Virus record (IMG/VR): IMGVR_UViG_3300036770_008729
Location: 157,359-221,358 of that record
Reading direction: 5' to 3' (one strand)
Length of the DNA: 64,000 nt
Source: a virus
Below, one piece after another: positions 36,301 to 44,306 of the stretch. The notes under the pieces are model-generated. The model had not been told where the DNA came from and ran no database searches. It worked only from the letters and a program-made list of their open reading frames with translations. The position numbers and the translations under genes were made by a program. Each line of letters starts with the position of its first letter. The stretch's first letter is position 1.

Positions 36301-39129
36301 TATAAACTAACCGAAGATAAATCAATAGTTGAAATTCAAAATAACAGAATTGTGAAATGGTTTTACATGACTCCAATAATATTAGATGGAACAGTAAGTG
36401 GGTGGATACATTCAAATTGGTCTCCTGAAAATCCAACCACACAAGACGGCACTATTGGATATGCAAATGGTGAAATAGAAAATGTAACACAGAATGGACA
36501 AGTTTATAATACACTCACACAACTAACAGTTACTAATACAGGTAATAACACTGGATATAATGGAAATACAACCCCTTTACCAAGAAACGGGAATAAAAGG
36601 ACACTTACAGTAGAAATTGGAACTGGTAATGGTAATCCAGCAGGTCTGTGGAAGAATTCAACAACCTCTATACCTATTCAGAGGGCTCAGGATTCAGCAT
36701 TCAATAGTTTTCAGATAAGAATAACAACACCAAATAATCCAAATGGTGAGATTATTGATCCTGCTCAAGTCTTCAACGACCAATTGAAGACCTCTAAACC
36801 TTTTGTAAATGTTCCCGGTACAAAATATGGACATGGAAGTAGTGAATCACCACAATCAATAGGAATTATTGAAAGATTTATGTTAACCGAATTTGACACT
36901 GAATCATACTATATAATTGAGGGTATTTTACCAAGTATTGCGGATGAATTGTTGGGAGGATCAACACAAAGTTCTGGTGGTGCAGGCGGTGCTGGTGGTG
37001 CAGGCGGTGGCGGATTTTATAAACTCCCAGATGCAATTGGTGCAATTAAGGTTTTTATTAGTTTTTTAGTAGATATATTTTCTAAACTTATACCGAACAT
37101 TAAAAAACTATTGAAGCTATTAAAAGACCCTTTAGGTTTTATAACAGATATAGTAGCTGAAAAGCTAGGAGAAGCTTTTCCATTTCTATCACCAGAAGCA
37201 TTTGATACATTCAAATCAGCTGCTAAACTATCAAAAAATGCAGCTGCCTCTGGTGGAACAGGTGCATCAGTTATTTCTGGATCTGCGAATTTAGGCCAAC
37301 CACCAACAACACCAACTCCCGGTTCAGTAGCTGGACAAACAGGAAATCAAATAAATAATGCTACTAACAACGCTTCTGGTCAAGTCAATAGTCTAAATTC
37401 CTCATCAAGTAATTCCGTAAGTGGTGCTACCAACAGAGCTAATGAAAAAAAATCTCAACTTATAAAAAAAGTTGAAAATCGTATAAAATCTTCTAAGTTA
37501 AACGGTGTTGTCTTTGTGGACAAACAACCAAAACTTCGTTCTGTTTTAGATGGTGTTGGAACAATTCCTTTTGAATTATTTGGTATAGATTTATCTTTTG
37601 GAATGGAGTTGAACATGAGTAAATTACCTGAAGGAACTCCATTAAAATTAGTTTTTCCGAGTAATTTAACTTTATCTAAGTTATCATCAAACTCTGACAC
37701 AGAAGCAAACAAAAATGCAGACAAAGATAATAATAACTCACTTTTAAGTGATAATCTAACGAAACCAAGAACAACAGTTGGTGAAGCTGGAACTCAAAAT
37801 ACTCTTCCCAACGGAACACCATTAAATTCTAATGATTACAAAATACTTGATATAAAATACTCAACAGGTGAATTTGTTGCTGGTGTGGATTACAACTACA
37901 TCTACATAACTAAGGATGTTGAAAATCTATTAGCTGAAGCAGATGAGTTAGCAAAGAAAGAAACCGCTGAAGACTTAGGAAAGGCTCAAGAAAAACTTGA
38001 GGCTGCTAAAAAATTAGACCCACAAAATAAACTTATAGATGAGAAACTAAAAGATATAAAGAAAAAAAATGGATTCTTTAATTCTAAAACACAACCACTC
38101 CTTAAATTTTTACTGGGTTTCGTAACACTACCTTTAAAAATTGTCTCGAAGATAATTCAATTTATTATGGATTTCTTTAAGTCATTAACAAACCCAGTGA
38201 AACTACCAGCAGCTTTAGCTAAATTTTTATCATTTCAATGGATATTAGAATATTTTATTCCACCTGGACCACCAATTCCAGGACTATTGAAATTGGTTGG
38301 AATAAATTTCGATCCTACAAAGTTAGTTCAATGGACTGCTTTGTCAAATATTCCAAATCCTAAGAAGCTTATTCAGAATTTAAATGATAAGGTTGGACAA
38401 GCGAATAATGCATTAACTAGCTTAACTGGAGCAGCAACTGGTGCAGTGACTGGTGCAGCTGGGTCGGCAACCGGAGCAGTGACTGGTGCCGCTGGGGCAG
38501 CAACCGGAGCGGCAACTGGTGCAGCTGGAGCGGCAACCGGGGCAGCAAATGAATTATCAAATCAACTTAAAGTAGAACCACCACCTATACCACCAATTGA
38601 TTTTCCTTGGCCGATGCCAGTTCCTAAAGGAGACCACTTGATACCAGACGATTTTGAATTAGCTGACCTTAATCAATTCATAAGTGTTCCATTTATGGCT
38701 AAATTACCTACATACACTGCTAGACAAATAAGAACATCGCCTAAAAATCCATTAAAAATATTATGGCCACCCCTGTGTCTAATAGAGAAAATTATTAACT
38801 CAATAATAGATTTTTTCTGGTCACTATTAGGTATAGAAGCGATAATACCACCACCACATATAAAGATATGTAAGGCGATGAAAGATGAAACTCTTACACC
38901 GGAAGATCTACAAAAAATTTTGAATGGAGAAGAACCAAAGGGAGTTAAAAATCCACCTGATAGTAATGACCTAAGTGGACAGCCATCTGATTCAAATGAT
39001 AATGCAGGAAGTGCCTTTATTTATGAAGTTACATTACCAGATGGTCGAAAAATACAAGCATTGAATGAGGAAGACCTACAAAAATTTTTAGATGAAAATA
39101 AAGATTTTCAATACGATTATCAATTCTAA
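33385..39129 (+). CDS. Giant virion structural protein (1914 residues)
   Basis: No family is recognised. Visible parts: an N-terminal domain with a short Ala/Gly/Thr repeat (about 114-136); a large beta-rich region (about 300-1190); a Gly-rich joint; hydrophobic amphipathic helices (about 1213-1270 and 1570-1625); Asn/Ser linkers; a long Ala/Gly/Thr repeat (about 1680-1720); and a C-terminal domain with several Trp/Pro motifs. A module of about 30 residues (SAIYSTGTFDPNINYEYTYI and IKYSTGEFVAGVDYNYIYIT) occurs twice. Size and context suggest a tail, baseplate or neck component. A tape-measure role is possible but the beta content argues against it. Confidence 0.6.
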   Translation: MAIPAGFPLYPNGVWNVSFSFPGVPPLDKLSDISKSIDGKSPSLLLIPNVEFIQKVIEGDIGIGDSILKSAFTKNFTSPLTTGNEFVFKKLAELTKIDVSNIEKYTKPPQAPVNTSAATGAAGAATGAAGAATGAVNNLKSKSKFILPASEVKVSSEFDLNGIKGFEKALLKSIFETQKPYMEIAKLVVANISKAEDIVARILPLALPIGTPLNTKSAKPIGNAGDATRPKALGFGGGVEIKKAIAKLDALNKKGGETIVTPDGKAIRQTNSALGNAPLTASQSAEQTNFSNNNSPQSDIPPDGYSYSVISAIYSTGTFDPNINYEYTYIDVPADEDIGENDQGLNLNDDGDPYKGFKPDCIILGIFDSKGNPLNPLAQLDGYDNNGQKVQARNSQGALLTKAGWILDSPKWKFPSGVYQWPRYGTPTYRYKGTGTNLGQVISSKEKPAPNIVLDSIVGDWEIMKYDTIYPDAIPIKKNLLNNEDAIKGDPVIENFDPPEVTEYQNFFNDLIEFRLATTDGITPEDKAEARASVYPQINVPAHLENVFLYGQSKSSIYTPINVPDLPEKDNPYPDTLRYSMKPYKIYSAPAAADSRLRGVFGSRMDDRNGNVWVDPEADYQAKIIRVDPTTKIKYTKPGQSEPIVAEIQAFVKNNLILKISDDRQFNIEVYKSTDSSVTNPQYNLYKQLTGLTAYNLENWNYNDNDGILNDRIGFSQSSDGGVGFGNNAPVKNDKNGYRITMWGERNTPYYDTVNGYLAYKEDANKYVEIEKQPDGSWTFQKFSFDVVAEGVAIEILRPTLESTGPQIDFLYQSYKSNPNYGYPVNGLTKTSQYNTFTSDPGPFPLSGSNSVTQTYIIKDSVTASNTITFENDLRNELKYANSIIFRRIIVDQAYTYASKDIELTVDNTKVDAIVYNPAKNETVVKFTTIFKSISGVNLRPIEKRHWIHQIKYNVLVADLFSRKIRIPVSGLYKLTEDKSIVEIQNNRIVKWFYMTPIILDGTVSGWIHSNWSPENPTTQDGTIGYANGEIENVTQNGQVYNTLTQLTVTNTGNNTGYNGNTTPLPRNGNKRTLTVEIGTGNGNPAGLWKNSTTSIPIQRAQDSAFNSFQIRITTPNNPNGEIIDPAQVFNDQLKTSKPFVNVPGTKYGHGSSESPQSIGIIERFMLTEFDTESYYIIEGILPSIADELLGGSTQSSGGAGGAGGAGGGGFYKLPDAIGAIKVFISFLVDIFSKLIPNIKKLLKLLKDPLGFITDIVAEKLGEAFPFLSPEAFDTFKSAAKLSKNAAASGGTGASVISGSANLGQPPTTPTPGSVAGQTGNQINNATNNASGQVNSLNSSSSNSVSGATNRANEKKSQLIKKVENRIKSSKLNGVVFVDKQPKLRSVLDGVGTIPFELFGIDLSFGMELNMSKLPEGTPLKLVFPSNLTLSKLSSNSDTEANKNADKDNNNSLLSDNLTKPRTTVGEAGTQNTLPNGTPLNSNDYKILDIKYSTGEFVAGVDYNYIYITKDVENLLAEADELAKKETAEDLGKAQEKLEAAKKLDPQNKLIDEKLKDIKKKNGFFNSKTQPLLKFLLGFVTLPLKIVSKIIQFIMDFFKSLTNPVKLPAALAKFLSFQWILEYFIPPGPPIPGLLKLVGINFDPTKLVQWTALSNIPNPKKLIQNLNDKVGQANNALTSLTGAATGAVTGAAGSATGAVTGAAGAATGAATGAAGAATGAANELSNQLKVEPPPIPPIDFPWPMPVPKGDHLIPDDFELADLNQFISVPFMAKLPTYTARQIRTSPKNPLKILWPPLCLIEKIINSIIDFFWSLLGIEAIIPPPHIKICKAMKDETLTPEDLQKILNGEEPKGVKNPPDSNDLSGQPSDSNDNAGSAFIYEVTLPDGRKIQALNEEDLQKFLDENKDFQYDYQF
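33736..33792 (+). repeat. 21-nt tandem repeat inside the giant gene
   Basis: About 2.7 copies of a 21-nt unit encode A-T-G-A-A-G-A. The unit starts GCAACYGGAGCAGCAGG. Confidence 0.8.
38422..38549 (+). repeat. Degenerate Ala/Gly/Thr-coding tandem repeat
   Basis: A longer array of the same peptide type (units like TGAVTGAAGSA and TGAATGAAGAA) with more drift between copies than the first array. Confidence 0.8.
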
Positions 39130-39179
39130 TAAACTTTTGATTCTGATGCTATATAAAAATAAATAAAATATAATTTATT

Positions 39180-39419
39180 ATGGCAACAAGTAAGCACAGA
39201 AAGAATCACAAAAAAAAGTTAAAAGCTAGACAAGATAAACTTAAACAAGAGAAGTCAAAAATGCAAAAAATGCAACGTGAATTTATCATGAATCTTATCA
39301 AACAAGAGCAAGAAAAGGGATTGTTTAATAACACAACAAATATTGAACAAGCTATCGGAAATGGACCGATAATTGAGGGACCATCGGTTGGTCCTATAAT
39401 TGAAGGACCATCAATTTAA
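39180..39419 (+). CDS. Small basic phage protein with duplicated C-terminal peptide
   Basis: 79 residues. The first part is very basic and helical (MATSKHRKNHKKKLKARQDK), a start I have seen in small proteins of other large phages. The C-terminus carries the tandem peptide GPIIEGPSV-GPIIEGPSI. It could bind nucleic acid or a virion protein; nothing more can be said. It follows the giant gene by 50 nt and is probably co-transcribed. Confidence 0.55.
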   Translation: MATSKHRKNHKKKLKARQDKLKQEKSKMQKMQREFIMNLIKQEQEKGLFNNTTNIEQAIGNGPIIEGPSVGPIIEGPSI

Positions 39420-39622
39420 TTAAAGATATAACCAAAAAAATTCATAAAAGAAGAAGGCTTTTTAGAAGTAGATTTTCTCTTCTCTAATAAAGCCTTTTCT
39501 ATTTTTGATACTAAATATTTTCTAGCCAATTCTGATTTGGAACAGTCTCTCATTTTACAACTAATGAGATAAGAATTAGCTAATAATATTGAATCTATAA
39601 CCTGTTTTTCCACCAAAATCAA
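39416..39622 (-). CDS. Hypothetical small protein, start uncertain
   Basis: The frame can extend to an ATG at 39688, but that would read through a promoter-like AT stretch and overlap the next gene. I prefer a TTG (39622) or GTG (39613) start, giving LILVEKQVIDSILLANSYLI and onward. The protein is helical with a basic C-terminus and no recognised domain. It converges on the 39180 gene. Confidence 0.4.
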   Translation of the reverse strand: MILVEKQVIDSILLANSYLISCKMRDCSKSELARKYLVSKIEKALLEKRKSTSKKPSSFMNFFGYIFN

Positions 39623-39670
39623 CTTTTTTAATGTTGTATATATAAAAAAGAAAAACCAATTTTTTAATTT

Positions 39671-40753
39671 GTGAAAAAAATAGAACAAAATACAACTAAA
39701 AATTTAAATATTAACATCAATAAAGATGATAATACAATCAATGACTTTCTTTATTGTTGGAATCATTTTTCTACAAGACCAAACAGACTAACAATCTATA
39801 ACTCTTATTCATCAAGCGATTTCAACGAATACATTTTAAGTAATCATATTGAAAAAACAATTCATACTGAAGTTATTCCTGCGGAAGAGATGAGTATAAT
39901 CAACGATCAGATGTTTGTAAAAATTGAAGAAAATATTTTTATTTCTTACATAATTGTTGATAGGAATAATGATAATTCAATTGTAAATGAGGTAACATTT
40001 TTTTATAAAACAGACGATGATTACAAAAAAATAATTTCAATTATTGAGAAACTTGACAATTTCATAGTTTCTTATCAAGAAGAAAGCTCTTGTTCAATTA
40101 ATACCTTATCAATATCTCAAAATAGTATAGAAATAGAGCCTCTGTTGCCTAAAGAATTAGATTATGAAAATATTGATCTTTATTATAACAAAAAAACTTT
40201 CTCTAAAATAGATAAACTTATTAAGTCAATTAAAAAATCAAAAAAAGGACTATCAGTTCTTTATGGAGAAAGAGGAGTTGGTAAAACATCTATAATAAAT
40301 TATTTATCATCAAAACTTGACAGAATAGTTATTTTCATTCCAAATAACCTTATTGAACAAACTATAAATAACCCAGAGTTTAGAAAATTTTTGAAAAAAC
40401 ATCACAATCCTATACTAATAATAGATGATTGTGAGATGTTGTTCAATGAAGTTTTTGCTAAATCAAACATCTTTGTGAACAATCTACTTCAACTAGTTGA
40501 GGGTTTTTTATCCGATAGTATAGAAGTTAGCGTGGTTTCAATTTTTAATGTAGATGATGAAGATGAGATAGACCATTCATTATTAGATTGCAACACTTTA
40601 ATAGATGTAATAAGATTCGATCTTCTTTCCGAAGAAGAGTCAGTTGAATTGTCGAAGCATTTAGAATTTGATAAGAAATATAAGTCAAAAAATAGACTTG
40701 TAGATGTCTTAAAAAAGAAAGAAACAAAGAATCAATCTGATATAGGATTTTAA
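39671..40753 (+). CDS. AAA+-type ATPase
   Basis: 360 residues, GTG start. Walker A is LSVLYGERGVGKTSIINYLS (about 198-217) and Walker B is NPILIIDDCEMLFNEVF. A unique N-terminal domain (about 1-180) precedes the ATPase. It resembles loader or MoxR-like ATPases but no subfamily is clear. It is followed by a coiled-coil protein and a multi-pass membrane protein with short spacings, so it may power a membrane-linked process. Confidence 0.65.
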   Translation: MKKIEQNTTKNLNININKDDNTINDFLYCWNHFSTRPNRLTIYNSYSSSDFNEYILSNHIEKTIHTEVIPAEEMSIINDQMFVKIEENIFISYIIVDRNNDNSIVNEVTFFYKTDDDYKKIISIIEKLDNFIVSYQEESSCSINTLSISQNSIEIEPLLPKELDYENIDLYYNKKTFSKIDKLIKSIKKSKKGLSVLYGERGVGKTSIINYLSSKLDRIVIFIPNNLIEQTINNPEFRKFLKKHHNPILIIDDCEMLFNEVFAKSNIFVNNLLQLVEGFLSDSIEVSVVSIFNVDDEDEIDHSLLDCNTLIDVIRFDLLSEEESVELSKHLEFDKKYKSKNRLVDVLKKKETKNQSDIGF

Positions 40754-40758
40754 AAATT

Positions 40759-40767
40759 AAATATATA
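40759..40767 (+). promoter_or_regulatory. Variant late-promoter-like element
   Basis: AAATATATA, one base off the consensus, ends 4 nt before the ATG at 40772. Confidence 0.35.
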
Positions 40768-40771
40768 AACT

Positions 40772-41107
40772 ATGATATCCGAACTGAATGACCAAGAAAT
40801 ATTAGACTTTTTAATGACTTCTGATTTTGAAGGAGACTATTCACCAGAAGAACTAAAATATCTTTTAGTTAAATGGAGATATTTCTATAGATTATTAAAT
40901 GGTAAGTTAGAAAGAGCGGTTGATGAAATAGAATTCAATCTTAAAAAATCGAAAGAGGTTGAAGAATCAAATGACTATAAAACTAAAAATCTTCAACAGG
41001 AAGTTATTAAAAAAGATGAAACAATCTACTATTTGAAAAATAAGAAATTAAATTGGAAGGAAAGGATATCAGGAAAAATTATTCACATTGAAAATGAAAA
41101 TAAATGA
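40772..41107 (+). CDS. Coiled-coil protein
   Basis: 111 residues. The N-terminal half (ILDFLMTSDFEGDYSPEELK) is helical and acidic; the C-terminal half (about 45-100) is a Lys/Glu coiled coil. No family. It overlaps the following membrane protein gene and is probably co-translated with it. Confidence 0.55.
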   Translation: MISELNDQEILDFLMTSDFEGDYSPEELKYLLVKWRYFYRLLNGKLERAVDEIEFNLKKSKEVEESNDYKTKNLQQEVIKKDETIYYLKNKKLNWKERISGKIIHIENENK

Positions 41108-42218
41108 ATTCAAGAAACTTGAAGAAAAAATCAATGGTCAAAACTTTAACCAGGGATATAAGAATATTAATACTCTTATGTTCGTGCTTTCTATTTTTGG
41201 ACATTTTGCTTCAATATTCTTAGCATATTTTGCACTATCTAAAGTCCTTTCAGGTGTAATTGAAAACAACCAAATAGTAGTTTTCATCACATCTGTAATT
41301 CTTCTTTCAGGTTTGGAGCTAATAAAAAGAGATATTTTTGACAAATTCTCTATACAATATCTTAAAATCAAAGCTTTCACAAAAGATGTTCTACCACTTT
41401 TTATATTGAGTTGTGCTATTATAGCAACATCTTTTTATGCATCTATTCACGGTGCACAAGAGTTCTCATCTAAAACCGATGTTATTGAAAAAGATAAAAA
41501 AGAAGTAATAACAAAGGTAAGCGATTCTTTGACTTCTGTTTACAATGTAAAGATTGTAGATATAGAAAATGAAATCAAAGCTATAAAATCTAAAATAGAA
41601 ACAAAAGATAAAGAACAAACAGAATTAGAAGCAATTCAACCACCAACTCGTTCTGCTAAACAACGAATTAAAGATTTAAAAGATGAGAAAACCATATTAA
41701 GAACAGATATTACAAAGTTAGAATCTGATGAGGATAAGGTAAAAGATGAGTTAAGTGTGAAGATTAAGGAACAAGAGACAGAAATTACAACTGAAACTGA
41801 AAAGAAAAAAGAAGGCAATGATAGTAATTCTTTGGCATTTGTTTTAATTTCCACACTAATCGAACTTATCATTTTAGCTGGTGTTTATTTTAATGAATAC
41901 TATAAATTTAGGTCTTATAGAGAGTTTAGACAGCAAATAGAAAAAGATCCTAACTATCAGAAGTGGATGCTTTACGATCAAATTTTAGACATCATCTACC
42001 CAGAAGATGCTAAGATGAACCAGAAATTACCATCAAATAAGGTGATTGCTGACATGTGTAAAGTAAATGAGATAATAGTTATGCCAAAAGATATAACAAA
42101 CTTCTTGAAAGTCACTTCTAATTTAGGTATTATAAAAACATCTGGATCAACCAGATACATAAACAAGCAAAGAGATTTAGCTTTTGAGATTTTGAAAAAG
42201 CACTTTGGTATTCAATGA
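41094..42218 (+). CDS. Multi-pass membrane protein with coiled coil
   Basis: 374 residues from the ATG at 41094 (a TTG 6 nt upstream is less likely). Three N-terminal membrane segments (TLMFVLSIFGHFASIFLAYF, VVFITSVILLSGLEL and LPLFILSCAIIATSFYAS), a central coiled coil (about 135-245), a fourth membrane segment (FVLISTLIELIILAGVYF) and a C-terminal winged-helix-like domain (about 300-374). No family is recognised. Its neighbours suggest a complex with the AAA+ ATPase. Confidence 0.6.
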   Translation: MKINEFKKLEEKINGQNFNQGYKNINTLMFVLSIFGHFASIFLAYFALSKVLSGVIENNQIVVFITSVILLSGLELIKRDIFDKFSIQYLKIKAFTKDVLPLFILSCAIIATSFYASIHGAQEFSSKTDVIEKDKKEVITKVSDSLTSVYNVKIVDIENEIKAIKSKIETKDKEQTELEAIQPPTRSAKQRIKDLKDEKTILRTDITKLESDEDKVKDELSVKIKEQETEITTETEKKKEGNDSNSLAFVLISTLIELIILAGVYFNEYYKFRSYREFRQQIEKDPNYQKWMLYDQILDIIYPEDAKMNQKLPSNKVIADMCKVNEIIVMPKDITNFLKVTSNLGIIKTSGSTRYINKQRDLAFEILKKHFGIQ

Positions 42219-42436
42219 TAGGAGAAGTTCATAGATATTTAGGAGGTGATTCATTCTTAGATGGTCACTTGGAAGTTGGTAGCTTTTATACTATTGAATC
42301 TGTTGGTGAAGTTGATGGTAATGAATTTGTTACATTCAATGAGACAAAAAGAGCTAGCTACATACACACATTAGAAGCACATTTCAAAAACATTTCTAAA
42401 GAAAGAGATTTGAAGTTGACAACTTTATTAGATTAA
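42215..42436 (+). CDS. Small protein with shared C-terminal tail
   Basis: 73 residues, overlapping the membrane gene stop (ATGA). Beta-rich (GSFYTIESVGEVDGNEFVTF), perhaps an SH3-like barrel. It ends ISKERDLKLTTLLD, one of the clearest copies of the R-x-x-K-[IL] tail. Confidence 0.6.
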   Translation: MIGEVHRYLGGDSFLDGHLEVGSFYTIESVGEVDGNEFVTFNETKRASYIHTLEAHFKNISKERDLKLTTLLD

Positions 42437-42442
42437 TATATA
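42434..42442 (+). promoter_or_regulatory. Late-promoter-like TAATATATA element
   Basis: An exact match, 9 nt before the ATG of the Dam gene, overlapping the end of the previous gene. Confidence 0.45.
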
Positions 42443-42451
42443 TTAATATTT

Positions 42452-43291
42452 ATGGTTGAAACTCCGTTTAACTACACTGGTTCGAAATATAAACTACTTA
42501 ATCAGATACTTCCGGAATTTGATTATACTAAATCAAATTTTGTTGATTTATTTGCGGGAGGTGGTAGTGTTTATACAAATGTTGTCGATAAATATCAAAA
42601 AGTTTTAGTAAATGATATTATAGCAGATTTAATCGGAATACACGAAAATATTGTTTCTGGTGATGAAATAATTCAAGATACTAAAAGTATATGTCCGGGT
42701 AAAAATAATGCACCAGGATTTGCAGAATTGAGAAATTCATACAACACTAATCCAACATCGGCTAAACTTTGGGCATTAATGCTATCTTCAACAAATAATA
42801 TGATGAGGTTCAATCAGAAATTCAAATATAATCAGACTTATGGCGAAAGAGGTTGGAATTCAAACACAGATACTAAAGTCGATACTTTCAAAAATCATAT
42901 CAGACAATATAAAGACAGATTGAGGTTCATTTCAAAACCTTTTTATGAAGTTCCTATTAAATCAAATGTTATGTATTACATCGACCCACCCTATGGGAGA
43001 ATAAAATCTGTAGATGGTAGCATTGGAAAAAAACAAATCTCAGAGGCTGGTTATAATGCTTTTTGGAAAGAAGATGATGATAAAAATCTATTCGATTATA
43101 TCAAACAAATAGATCAAAATGGATCATCATTTATGGTTTCTGGAGTATTAGAACACGATGATAAGGTCTGTTGGATGTTAGATAAATTAATACAAGATGG
43201 TTTTAATGTTCAAGAGTTGAAATTCGATTACAATAAGGTTTCGAGAAAAGGTGATAAAATCACAAAAGAAGTTATAATAAAAAACTATTAA
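42452..43291 (+). CDS. dam: DNA adenine methylase (Dam-type)
   Basis: 279 residues, complete. Motifs in order: FNYTGSKYKLLNQILP (N-terminal Dam signature), NFVDLFAGGGSVYTNV (SAM-binding), and MYYIDPPYGRIKS (catalytic DPPY). It methylates adenine at N6 in DNA; the recognition site cannot be read from the sequence. It differs in sequence from the partial methylase at the left edge. It converges on a fibre-like gene with a 4-nt overlap. Confidence 0.9.
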   Translation: MVETPFNYTGSKYKLLNQILPEFDYTKSNFVDLFAGGGSVYTNVVDKYQKVLVNDIIADLIGIHENIVSGDEIIQDTKSICPGKNNAPGFAELRNSYNTNPTSAKLWALMLSSTNNMMRFNQKFKYNQTYGERGWNSNTDTKVDTFKNHIRQYKDRLRFISKPFYEVPIKSNVMYYIDPPYGRIKSVDGSIGKKQISEAGYNAFWKEDDDKNLFDYIKQIDQNGSSFMVSGVLEHDDKVCWMLDKLIQDGFNVQELKFDYNKVSRKGDKITKEVIIKNY

Positions 43292-43938
43292 ACTATCACA
43301 CTTCCTGTTCCTAAATAAACCCAATTCGTACCACTAAGACTACCTCTCCAAACTCTACTTTGTTGTGATGCTGGTTGTGAGACATCTATTGCATTATAAG
43401 GTCCCGCATTTCCAACTGCATTAGATTTTACTCTAGTAACCAACCATTGATACTCTTCATCTTTATAAAGTTCAATCAGATATGACTTCGGTGTTGTAGT
43501 TGCTTGATAGGTTCCCATAAAAACTACTAACTTTATACTCCACCTACTAGGTGATAGAGATGTATCAATTTTATACCAAGCATCTTGTGCATCCCCATCA
43601 CTCATAACAAGTCCAGGATTTAACCATTGGTCTGATGCATTACCAACAAGCGGCTTGACATTAACATCTTGTGGATTACTAAGTATATTACCGAATCCCG
43701 ATCCAACAGTTACATAACCATTTGTAGAAACAAATAGAGATGTAGAGGAAACCCCACCAGAAGAGAAGGCAAATGGCATAGTTATTGGAGTTACACTATA
43801 TCCATCATCAATGGATGTGTAACTTGTTGATAATTTTGTATAGCTGGCACTACCTGTCCAGTTAAGTAAATTGATTGGGTCGTATCTATATGTTAATTTC
43901 TGTCGCGATGCAACTATTGAAAGTGATGATCTTATCAT
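43288..43938 (-). CDS. Beta-rich virion surface or fibre protein
   Basis: 216 residues, Ser/Thr/Tyr-rich, all beta by appearance (MPFAFSSGGVSSTSLFVSTN ... WSIKLVVFMGTYQA). The start MIRSSLSIVASRQK matches that of the LamG protein at 19253, suggesting a common attachment peptide. No catalytic motif. A TAATATATA element lies exactly 4 nt upstream. Likely a late virion decoration or receptor-binding protein. Confidence 0.6.
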   Translation of the reverse strand: MIRSSLSIVASRQKLTYRYDPINLLNWTGSASYTKLSTSYTSIDDGYSVTPITMPFAFSSGGVSSTSLFVSTNGYVTVGSGFGNILSNPQDVNVKPLVGNASDQWLNPGLVMSDGDAQDAWYKIDTSLSPSRWSIKLVVFMGTYQATTTPKSYLIELYKDEEYQWLVTRVKSNAVGNAGPYNAIDVSQPASQQSRVWRGSLSGTNWVYLGTGSVIV

Positions 43939-43942
43939 AAAC

Positions 43943-43951
43943 TATATATTA
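43943..43951 (-). promoter_or_regulatory. Late-promoter-like TAATATATA element
   Basis: An exact minus-strand match ending 4 nt before the ATG at 43938. Confidence 0.5.
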
Positions 43952-43969
43952 AAGAAAAGAATATTATTT

Positions 43970-43978
43970 TAATATATA
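43970..43978 (+). promoter_or_regulatory. Late-promoter-like TAATATATA element
   Basis: An exact match, 20 nt before the ATG at 43999. Confidence 0.4.
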
Positions 43979-43998
43979 TTTAAAAAAATAAGTATATT

Positions 43999-44214
43999 AT
44001 GGATCATTTAGATAAGTATGACCAATTAGTCAAACTTCTTACAGAAGAAGTTGAAATTGAAGGAAAAAAGTTTAATCTAAAAGATGACTTTGAAAAGTTC
44101 TTCATTAAATCAAATAAAACAGCTGGAACACGTATCAGAAGAGTTATGCAAGAGTTGAAAAAGATGTCACAGGACATTAGAAAAGATGTTCAGGATTACA
44201 AAGGTAAAATCTAA
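43999..44214 (+). CDS. Histone H1-like (Hc1-type) protein
   Basis: 71 residues. The pattern FEKFFIKSNKTAGTRIRRVMQELKKMSQDIRKDVQDYK is that of small Bacteroidota/Chlamydia Hc1-like proteins (K-A-G-T-R-x-R-K-x-x-Q-E-L-K). Those bind and compact DNA. A phage copy could shape host or phage DNA, or be packaged with it. It has its own promoter-like element and a clean terminator, so it forms a single-gene unit. Confidence 0.7.
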   Translation: MDHLDKYDQLVKLLTEEVEIEGKKFNLKDDFEKFFIKSNKTAGTRIRRVMQELKKMSQDIRKDVQDYKGKI

Positions 44215-44227
44215 TATAGATTTATAC

Positions 44228-44256
44228 AAAAAAAGTCGGTTTATCCGACTTTTTTC
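44228..44256 (+). terminator. Terminator after the Hc1-like gene
   Basis: GTCGG / CCGAC stem extended by A-T pairs, with a 5-nt loop and a T-run. Confidence 0.85.
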
Positions 44257-44274
44257 ATTTTAAACATATTTTTT

Positions 44275-44283
44275 TAATATATA
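44275..44283 (+). promoter_or_regulatory. Late-promoter-like TAATATATA element
   Basis: An exact match, 23 nt before the ATG at 44307. Confidence 0.4.
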
Positions 44284-44306
44284 CATCAATAAACAAAGTA
44301 AAATAT

